The position numbers and the translations under genes were made by a program. The notes under the pieces are model-generated. The model did not search any database. It saw only the letters and a list, made by a program, of their open reading frames with translations, and was not told the origin of the DNA. Shown here piece after piece: positions 9,068-15,791 of a stretch of DNA of 64,000 bases. Location of the stretch: the NCBI GenBank assembly GCA_027082925.1, contig JALWTD010000017.1, positions 186,001 to 250,000 of the forward strand, read 5' to 3'. The stretch's first letter is position 1; every line of letters begins with the position of its first letter. Source of the stretch: Flavobacteriaceae bacterium (GTDB lineage: Bacteria > Bacteroidota > Bacteroidia > Flavobacteriales > Flavobacteriaceae).

Positions 9068-9790
9068 ATGAAATCACTTGCAAGTATCATCTTATTTTTA
9101 ACCATTACTTCTACCCTAAACGCGCAATTTTTTACTGAAAAAATTATTGGAAATAATAACATTGTATCTCATAATAGAACCATTACAAACTATACCAAAA
9201 TAAGTATTTTAGGTCCGTTTTCTGTACACTTACACAAGGGAGCAGTTTCTGAAATTACAATAAAATCAGATGAAAATATTATGGAATATATTGTTACCAA
9301 AGTAAAAAACAATACACTTACCATAAGAGTAAAAAAAGGATACCTAATTAGAACAAAAAAGACTGTTGAAATTTTGGTTCCTTTCGATAAGATTAAAAAT
9401 ATTTCATTAACGGGGTCAGGAAAAATAAATACCGAAAACACTATAAATTCATCTGATTTAAAACTAAGTGTAGTAGGCTCAGGAAATATAAATTTACGTG
9501 TACACACAGAACAGCTAACTTCAAAATTAGCAGGTTCAGGAAAAATAAATCTGAATGGAAATTCAAAAACATTTACTTGCGATATTACCGGATCTGGAGC
9601 TATAGATGGCTTGCAATTACAAACCGCTATAACTACTGCAAAAATTGCAGGTTCCGGAAAAATAAAAATATATGCAACCGATGAAATTAATATAAAAACC
9701 GTAGGTTCTGGTACCGTGTACTATAAAGGTAGCCCTAGTATTGTAAATATAAAAACCACCGGATCTGGAAAAGTAAAAAAGCTATCGTAA
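9068..9790 (+). CDS. Secreted GIN-domain (DUF2807) protein
   Basis: This 240-residue protein has a signal peptide (about 1-19, ending TSTLNAQ) and then a head-GIN domain. Seven GSG tripeptides occur at residues 116, 137, 156, 175, 195, 213 and 232, spaced 18-21 residues apart, each following a short beta-strand. This is the classic DUF2807 rung pattern, predicted to form a beta-helix. The family is common in Bacteroidota and its biochemical role is not established. It follows the DUF4097-like gene by 11 bp and ends the ECF sigma unit. Confidence 0.85.
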   Translation: MKSLASIILFLTITSTLNAQFFTEKIIGNNNIVSHNRTITNYTKISILGPFSVHLHKGAVSEITIKSDENIMEYIVTKVKNNTLTIRVKKGYLIRTKKTVEILVPFDKIKNISLTGSGKINTENTINSSDLKLSVVGSGNINLRVHTEQLTSKLAGSGKINLNGNSKTFTCDITGSGAIDGLQLQTAITTAKIAGSGKIKIYATDEINIKTVGSGTVYYKGSPSIVNIKTTGSGKVKKLS

Positions 9791-9796
9791 TTGCCT

Positions 9797-10972
9797 CTAA
9801 TAATTTCTATATTTTGATGTAATTTCAAAAACATGTGCTAAAATACGCTGCTCCTTGTCATCAAAAACTTCATTTTTACGTTTCATGACAAGGTGCGCCG
9901 TTTCTTTGGCTTTTTGAATTTGGTATGTTGAAAAACCGGCTGCTCCTCCCCAACTAAATGAAGGAATAAAATTTCTAGGAAAATTACTTCCGTAAATATT
10001 TGCACTAACACCAACTACTGTTCCTGTATTAAACATAGTATTAATAGCACACTTTGAATGATCTGCCATTATTAAACCGCAAAATTGCAAGCCTGTTTTA
10101 GCAAACCGCTCCGTTTCATAATTCCATAGCTTTACTTCGGCATAATTATTTTTAAGATTCGAGTTATTTGTATCTGCACCAATATTACACCATTCTCCCA
10201 AAACGGCATTTCCTAAATAGCCCTCATGTGATTTGCTTGAATATCCAAATAAAATTGCATTATTTACCTCTCCTCCCACTTTACATTTAGGTCCTAAAGT
10301 AGTTGCTCCATATATTTTTGCTCCCATTTTAACTACCGAATGTTCGCCTAAGGCAAAAGGACCTCTAATTAGACTTCCTTCCATTATTAACGAGTCTTTA
10401 CCAATATAAATAGGACCTGTACTTGCATTTAAACTTGAAAAATATATTTCGGCACCTTCTTCTATAAAAATATCTTTTGCATTAACCGTTATTACTCCTG
10501 AAGGTATTGGTTGCGATTTTCTTCCTTTGGTTATCAACTCAAAATCTGCTCTTAAAGCTTTATCATTTAGTGAAAATAAATCCCAAGTATTTTTAATTTG
10601 TACTGTTTCTGAAGAGTAAAAAATATGCTCATATTGCTCAAAATCTACCTCATCTTGAGTGCTTTTTGTGTAAAAAGCAATAATTTCATCATCTTTAAAA
10701 ATAACCTGATTTTCTTTTAAATCTTGAATCAAATTCACCAATTCATCTGAGGGTAAAAAAGAAGCATTTATCATTACGTTTTGCTCCATTTCTACCATAG
10801 GATATTTTTCCTCTAAATATTCTTCTGTAAGTGTAGTGGTGGTATAACCTAGATACTTTTCCCATTTTTCTCGAATTGTAAGGATTCCAATTCGCAAATC
10901 GGCCACAGGTCTTGTGTATGTAAATGGTAGTAATGAATTTCTAACCGTACCATCAAATAAAATGTAATTCAT
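9797..10972 (-). CDS. GlmU-family sugar nucleotidyltransferase/acyltransferase-like protein
   Basis: The 391-residue protein resembles Bacteroidota proteins annotated as putative sugar nucleotidyltransferases or GlmU family. The N-terminal part has YILFDGTVRNSLLPFTYTRP and LRIGILTIREKWE. The C-terminal half is a left-handed beta-helix with hexapeptide repeats (GPIYIGKDSLIMEGSLIRGP). It lacks the normal GlmU LAAGxGTRM loop at the N terminus, so it is probably not the cell's main GlmU; substrates are unknown. It is transcribed toward the GIN gene with only 6 bp between the stops, and it has a strong promoter at 10990-11020. Confidence 0.8.
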   Translation of the reverse strand: MNYILFDGTVRNSLLPFTYTRPVADLRIGILTIREKWEKYLGYTTTTLTEEYLEEKYPMVEMEQNVMINASFLPSDELVNLIQDLKENQVIFKDDEIIAFYTKSTQDEVDFEQYEHIFYSSETVQIKNTWDLFSLNDKALRADFELITKGRKSQPIPSGVITVNAKDIFIEEGAEIYFSSLNASTGPIYIGKDSLIMEGSLIRGPFALGEHSVVKMGAKIYGATTLGPKCKVGGEVNNAILFGYSSKSHEGYLGNAVLGEWCNIGADTNNSNLKNNYAEVKLWNYETERFAKTGLQFCGLIMADHSKCAINTMFNTGTVVGVSANIYGSNFPRNFIPSFSWGGAAGFSTYQIQKAKETAHLVMKRKNEVFDDKEQRILAHVFEITSKYRNY

Positions 10973-10989
10973 TGCAATACTATTTTACA

Positions 10990-11020
10990 CAAAGGTACAG
11001 TAAGTTTTTACTTTCTCAAA
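10990..11020 (-). promoter_or_regulatory. Promoter of GlmU-like gene
   Basis: Minus-strand TACCTTTG (10990-10997) matches TAnnTTTG, with TTTG at 11017-11020 and 19 bp between them. It lies 17 bp before the ATG. It is among the best-formed promoters in the window. Confidence 0.72.
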
Positions 11021-11037
11021 TCAAAAAGTAAAATGTG

Positions 11038-11412
11038 TTATAAAATTTTAGATCTTCTTAAAAAGGTATCTAAATTATCAGCAGTATCAAAACAAGCGCT
11101 TACTGAATTTATTTCAGAACAATATCGAGAATCTATTGTATGATTTCTACATCCTATCGCACTCATTTCTACATCTTTAAACCCTTTATCAACAGCTATA
11201 CATTTTTCGTATAACGTAGCTATTGTTTCTTTTTTATCTAGTTTAACTTCATTTTTAATTAAAAAACCTTTTAAAAAGTTTTCGATGGCAAACTGTGAAT
11301 TTTTACATACCGAATAACTAACAATATCTTCTGCAGGCTTAAACAATTCTTCTTTAGCTATTGTCAATTTTTTCTCAGCTTCTTTAAAAAACAATTCAGA
11401 TCTTGATTCCAT
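11038..11412 (-). CDS. HEPN-domain protein
   Basis: This 124-residue all-helical protein resembles HEPN domains: an N-terminal helix with FFKEAEKKLTIAKEELF, a central SYSVCKNSQFAIENFLKGFL segment as in nucleotidyltransferase-associated HEPN proteins, then YEKCIAVDKGF and a C-terminal helix. Some HEPN proteins are RNases or toxins with an Rx4-6H motif; the only RNH here is too close-spaced to match. No partner MNT nucleotidyltransferase is adjacent. It lies downstream of the PFOR gene but is separated from it by a terminator. The role is unknown; domain assignment is moderate. Confidence 0.6.
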   Translation of the reverse strand: MESRSELFFKEAEKKLTIAKEELFKPAEDIVSYSVCKNSQFAIENFLKGFLIKNEVKLDKKETIATLYEKCIAVDKGFKDVEMSAIGCRNHTIDSRYCSEINSVSACFDTADNLDTFLRRSKIL

Positions 11413-11434
11413 TTTAGTTACTATTTAATTAATA

Positions 11435-11478
11435 AAAAAAGTGCTGTATACGTCCTTCCGGACATGTACAGCACTTTA
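11435..11478 (-). terminator. Terminator of PFOR gene
   Basis: On the minus strand GTGCTGTA pairs with TACAGCAC (11466-11473 and 11441-11448), and an inner GTCC/GGAC stem tops the hairpin. It is followed by a T run. It lies 7 bp past the PFOR stop and upstream of the HEPN gene. Confidence 0.85.
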
Positions 11479-11484
11479 AAAACA

Positions 11485-14400
11485 CTATAAATTTTTATAT
11501 AATTCTAATCGTTCCCATTGAACATCTACTTGTTCTTGGGCTCTATCTAACAACTCTTTTGCGAATTCTGCATTATCTTTTACAACTCTAGTAAAACGAG
11601 CTTCATTGTACATAAATTCACTTAGTGGAGCTGATGGCTCTTTAGAATCTAATCTGAATTTTTTACCTTTTGGTGCTAACGGATTAAATCTAAATAATGG
11701 CCAGTAACCTGTTTCTACAGCTTTTTCTTGTTGTTGTGCACCATATTTTAAATCGTAACCATGTTCACCGCAATGAGAGTAAGCTATAATTATTGAAGGT
11801 CCTGGGTAAGCTGCTGCTTCTTGTATAGCTTTTAAAGCGTGGTTATCTTTTGCTCCAATAGCTATTTGAGCTACATATACATTTCCGTATGAAATGGCTT
11901 GTAAGGCTAAACTTTTCTTAGGAATTGTTTTCCCTGATATTGAGAATTTAGCACTTGCCCCAAGAGGTGTGGCTTTAGATGTTTGACCTCCTGTATTAGA
12001 ATACACTTCGGTATCCATTACCAGAATGTTTACATTTTCACCTGTTCCTAGAACGTGATCTAAACCTCCATAACCTATATCGTAAGCCCAACCGTCACCT
12101 CCAAAAATCCAAACATCTTTTTTACGAAGGTATTCTGATAGGTTTCTTAGTTTTTTAGCATCGTACGAATCGATGGTATCTAAAATTCCGTTTAGCTCTT
12201 CAATATGACTTATTTTTTGCTCTTTTAAAGCTTCTGTATCTTCAGGATTGTTTATAATTTCATTCACTAAAGTACTTCCTATTTTACTTTCTAAAGATTT
12301 TAATAAATCAACCGCAATTTCTTGTTTCTTGGTAAGAGCTAATTTCATACCTAAACCATATTCTGCATTATCTTCAAACAGTGAGTTTGCCCAAGCAGGA
12401 CCTCTACCGTCTTTATTTGTTTTATATGGTGTTGTAGGTAAATTTCCTCCGTAAATTGAAGAACATCCTGTTGCGTTAGCAATTAAAATACTATCTCCGT
12501 ATAATTGCGTAACTAACTTAATGTAAGGTGTTTCTCCACATCCGGAACAAGCTCCTGAGAATTCAAATAATGGTTCTAAGAACTGAGATCCTTTAACTGT
12601 AGACGTTTTAAGTTCTTTTCTGTCGTAGTCTGGAAGGTTTACAAAATAATTCCAGTTTTTATCTTCTACTTTTTCTACTTTACGCTTGTCTGATAAGTTA
12701 ATTGCTTTAAAGTTTTCAATCTCTTTGCTCTCTGCAGGACAAACTTGCACACATAAATCACAACCTGTACAATCTTGAGGAGAAACTTGTAAAACATAAC
12801 TTTCGGTATCACTAGAAAATGGTCTTCCTTTTGCAGGTACATGTTTCAAGTTTTCAGGAGCATCTAACAACAGTTCGTTAGGTACTACTTTGGCTCTAAT
12901 GGCTGCATGTGGACAAATGTTTACACATTTATTACATTGAGTACATAATTCAGCATCGTCCCAAACCGGTACAAAATCGGCAATTCCTCGTTTTTCATAC
13001 TGGGTTGTTCCTGTTGGGAATGTACCATCTGCAGAGAAGGCACTTACTGGTAATGTATCTCCTTTTCCTGCTAAAATAGTTCCTAATATTTCATTTACAA
13101 AATCATCGGTTGTACCTGTCATCATTGGTCGTAACTCATCTTCATTTGTAGTATGTCTTGGATATTCTACTTTTTCAAGATTTTCAAGAGACTTATCTAC
13201 GGCATTAAAGTTCATTTCAACAACTTTATCTCCTTTATGAGAGTACGATTTTACAATAGCATCTTTAATTTTTTTGATAGCTTCGTCTTTAGGTAACACT
13301 CCTGAAATAGCGAAGAAGCAAGTTTGTAACACGGTATTGGTGCGTTTTCCTAAATTAGCTTCATGAGCTACTTTTGTTGCGTCTACTACGTAAAAATCTA
13401 CATTTTTTTCAATAATTCTTTTTTGTAAAACACTTGGAAGTTCTACCCACACTTTATATTTAGAAAATGGTGAGTTTAATAAAAATGTTCCTCCATCTTT
13501 AATGTTTTCAAGCACATCGTACTTGTAGATAAAGTTAAATTGGTGACAAGCAATAAAGTTTGCTTTATTTATCAAATAAGAAGAGTGTATTGGATCTGGA
13601 CCAAAGCGTAAATGCGATACTGTTTGCGCTCCGGCTTTTTTAGAATCGTATACAAAATATCCTTGAACGTAATTATTGGTTGTTTCACCTATAATTTTAA
13701 TAGAGTTTTTATTTGCTCCTACCGTACCATCAGATCCCAATCCGTAGAACATACAGTTAAACGTATCTTTACTTGTTTTAAAGTTAGGATCATAATCTAT
13801 ACTTGTATTGCTAACATCGTCGTTAATACCAATGGTAAAGTGATTTTTTGGTGAGTTTTTTCCCAATTCATCATAAATTCCTTTTACCATAGCCGGTGTA
13901 AATTCTTTTGAGGATAAACCGTATCTACCACCTATAACGGTAGGCATACCATCTCCCATTTCTACAAATGCATTTACAACATCTAAGTACAACGGTTCTC
14001 CGGTGCTTCCCGGTTCTTTTACTCTGTCTAGTACCGCTATTTTACGTGCTGTTTTTGGTAACTCTTTAATAAAGTCGTACACAGAGAATGGTCTATATAA
14101 TCGAACAAATAATGCGCCTACTTTTTCTCCTTTTTCTGCTAAAGTTTCTACCGTTTCTCTTACCGCTCCTTCTCCAGAACCCATAATTATAACTACTTTC
14201 TCAGCTTCAGGATGTCCTACATAGTAAAATAAACTATATCGTCTTCCAGTATGTTTATAAAACTCATCCATAGTTTCTTGAACTATACGAGGAACTTTTT
14301 CGTAATATACGTTAGCTGCTTCTCTTGCTTGGAAGAATACATCGGGATTTTGCGATGTTCCTCTAATTACAGGATTGTCAGGATCTAACGAGCGTTTTTT

Positions 14401-15015
14401 ATGTTTAAGCACCTCTTCTTCCGGCATCATTGCTTTAATTACATCTTCCGGAATGGCATCAATTTTAGAAATTTCGTGAGATGTTCTAAATCCGTCAAAA
14501 ATATTTAAAAAAGGGACTCTACTTTTTAATGTTGCAACTTGAGATATTAACGCAAAGTCATGTGCTTCTTGAACTGACCCCGAAAACAACATAGAAAAAC
14601 CTGTTGATCGACTTGCCATTACATCGGAATGATCTCCAAAAATAGACAATGCATGAGTGGCAATCGTTCTTGCTGCTACATGTATTACTGTTGGCAATAA
14701 CTCACCTGCCATTTTATACATGTTTGGCAACATTAACAATAATCCTTGAGAAGCGGTAAAGGTAGTTGTTAGCGCACCTCCCTGTAGCGAACCGTGTACG
14801 GCTCCTGAGGCACCTCCTTCACTTTGCATTTCAATAATTCTTGGGACATTTCCCCAAATATTTTTTTGCCCTTTAGAGCTCATAACATCAACATGCTCAC
14901 CCATTGGTGATGCAGGTGTTATAGGGTAAATTGCACAAACTTCGTTTGTTTTGTGAGCAATTCTAGCTACAGCTTCATTGGCATCACAAATTAATTTAGA
15001 ATTTTCCTGTTTCAT
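11485..15015 (-). CDS. nifJ: Pyruvate:ferredoxin (flavodoxin) oxidoreductase
   Basis: The single 1176-residue chain has all PFOR domains fused, as in NifJ. An N-terminal pyrimidine-binding part has YPITPASPMGEH; two ferredoxin [4Fe-4S] motifs follow, CTQCNKCVNICP (about 690) and CTGCDLCVQVCP (about 750); SGACSGCGE supplies further cluster cysteines; and a TPP-binding part has GDGWAYDIGYGG (about 975) with EVYSNTGGQ. It oxidises pyruvate with CoA to acetyl-CoA and CO2 and reduces ferredoxin or flavodoxin. The enzyme class is oxygen-sensitive in most organisms, so its presence suggests low-oxygen metabolism or a protected enzyme. A TGAT-N4-ATCA site lies about 126 bp upstream of the start. Confidence 0.97.
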   Translation of the reverse strand: MKQENSKLICDANEAVARIAHKTNEVCAIYPITPASPMGEHVDVMSSKGQKNIWGNVPRIIEMQSEGGASGAVHGSLQGGALTTTFTASQGLLLMLPNMYKMAGELLPTVIHVAARTIATHALSIFGDHSDVMASRSTGFSMLFSGSVQEAHDFALISQVATLKSRVPFLNIFDGFRTSHEISKIDAIPEDVIKAMMPEEEVLKHKKRSLDPDNPVIRGTSQNPDVFFQAREAANVYYEKVPRIVQETMDEFYKHTGRRYSLFYYVGHPEAEKVVIIMGSGEGAVRETVETLAEKGEKVGALFVRLYRPFSVYDFIKELPKTARKIAVLDRVKEPGSTGEPLYLDVVNAFVEMGDGMPTVIGGRYGLSSKEFTPAMVKGIYDELGKNSPKNHFTIGINDDVSNTSIDYDPNFKTSKDTFNCMFYGLGSDGTVGANKNSIKIIGETTNNYVQGYFVYDSKKAGAQTVSHLRFGPDPIHSSYLINKANFIACHQFNFIYKYDVLENIKDGGTFLLNSPFSKYKVWVELPSVLQKRIIEKNVDFYVVDATKVAHEANLGKRTNTVLQTCFFAISGVLPKDEAIKKIKDAIVKSYSHKGDKVVEMNFNAVDKSLENLEKVEYPRHTTNEDELRPMMTGTTDDFVNEILGTILAGKGDTLPVSAFSADGTFPTGTTQYEKRGIADFVPVWDDAELCTQCNKCVNICPHAAIRAKVVPNELLLDAPENLKHVPAKGRPFSSDTESYVLQVSPQDCTGCDLCVQVCPAESKEIENFKAINLSDKRKVEKVEDKNWNYFVNLPDYDRKELKTSTVKGSQFLEPLFEFSGACSGCGETPYIKLVTQLYGDSILIANATGCSSIYGGNLPTTPYKTNKDGRGPAWANSLFEDNAEYGLGMKLALTKKQEIAVDLLKSLESKIGSTLVNEIINNPEDTEALKEQKISHIEELNGILDTIDSYDAKKLRNLSEYLRKKDVWIFGGDGWAYDIGYGGLDHVLGTGENVNILVMDTEVYSNTGGQTSKATPLGASAKFSISGKTIPKKSLALQAISYGNVYVAQIAIGAKDNHALKAIQEAAAYPGPSIIIAYSHCGEHGYDLKYGAQQQEKAVETGYWPLFRFNPLAPKGKKFRLDSKEPSAPLSEFMYNEARFTRVVKDNAEFAKELLDRAQEQVDVQWERLELYKNL

Positions 15016-15413
15016 TTTACTTTATATTTACACACAATAATTTGCAAAATTGTAATAATGGTATCTGTATTTTGCAAATTATATAATTCGACTATTCAAT
15101 TAAGTTTAGTAAAATTATATTATTTAAGTAAAATTTATAATGATATATATCAGCTAATCTGCGCCATTTTTAATTCAAAAAAAATGATTTTAATAACTGA
15201 TAAACAACACTTTAAATAGATAAATTACACTATTTGTAACAATGTATACACATTTTTTTTAGCACAAAAAACGTCAAAATCTATTCTTTCTTTTTTAAAA
15301 GAGTGTGTTTTAAAATTGAAATTTTAAAAGTTTGAACTCTCTACTAATTATTGTAATGTTTTTTTAGCCTAAAACGACTAATCTTATTACTACTAACTAT
15401 AAACGCTTCAAAA
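15016..15413. other. 398-bp divergent spacer between nifJ and cytochrome-like gene
   Basis: I see no gene in this very AT-rich spacer. It carries near-consensus -7 sequence for nifJ on the minus strand (about 15075-15083, TATAATTTG, one base too long between TA and TTTG) and the TGAT-N4-ATCA palindrome described separately. The right half has no box I can call for the lipoprotein gene. Confidence 0.5.
15141..15152. promoter_or_regulatory. FNR/CRP-family-like operator upstream of nifJ
   Basis: TGATATATATCA is a perfect 12-bp palindrome fitting the core TGAT-N4-ATCA of FNR-type sites, lacking only the outer T and A. It lies about 126 bp before the nifJ start codon and about 65-75 bp upstream of the likely nifJ -7 region, a distance usable for activation. 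AT-rich DNA can produce this by chance, so the call is tentative. Confidence 0.4.
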
Positions 15414-15779
15414 ATGAAAAAAATAGTTCTATTTACACTATTTGTAGCTGTCATGTCTATTTCAGGATGTTCTTCAGGAAGTAATGATACTGGAATTCTT
15501 GTTGATAATACTACTGATGCGACCACTTACACAAATACTATTGAAAGTATTATTGACAGTAACTGTTTAAACTGTCATACAAATCCTCCAACAAATGGAG
15601 CTCCTATGTCTTTAACAACCTATGATGATGTAAAAAATGCCGTTCAAAGTAGAGGGTTAATAAGTAGAATAGAGCTTTCTGTCGGAACAACCGGTGTAAT
15701 GCCTCCTTCAGGAAGCACTTTATCTACAGCAAATATTCAAGCTATAAAAGATTGGCAATTAGATGGTTTTCCGCAATAA
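15414..15779 (+). CDS. Monoheme cytochrome c-like lipoprotein
   Basis: This 121-residue protein starts with a lipoprotein signal peptide ending SISGC (lipidated Cys19). A single CLNCH haem-attachment motif lies at residues 51-55, and Met96 in GVMPPSG is a plausible distal haem ligand, as in small class I cytochromes. The family resembles short membrane-anchored cytochrome domains found in Bacteroidota and Planctomycetes. It would pass electrons at the periplasmic face of a membrane. It is divergent from nifJ and converges on carB. Confidence 0.72.
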   Translation: MKKIVLFTLFVAVMSISGCSSGSNDTGILVDNTTDATTYTNTIESIIDSNCLNCHTNPPTNGAPMSLTTYDDVKNAVQSRGLISRIELSVGTTGVMPPSGSTLSTANIQAIKDWQLDGFPQ

Positions 15780-15791
15780 ATTTCTACAATA

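Noticed and set aside
11038-11412. HEPN RNase toxin of a HEPN-MNT pair
   Set aside because: No MNT gene is adjacent and the Rx4-6H motif is missing.
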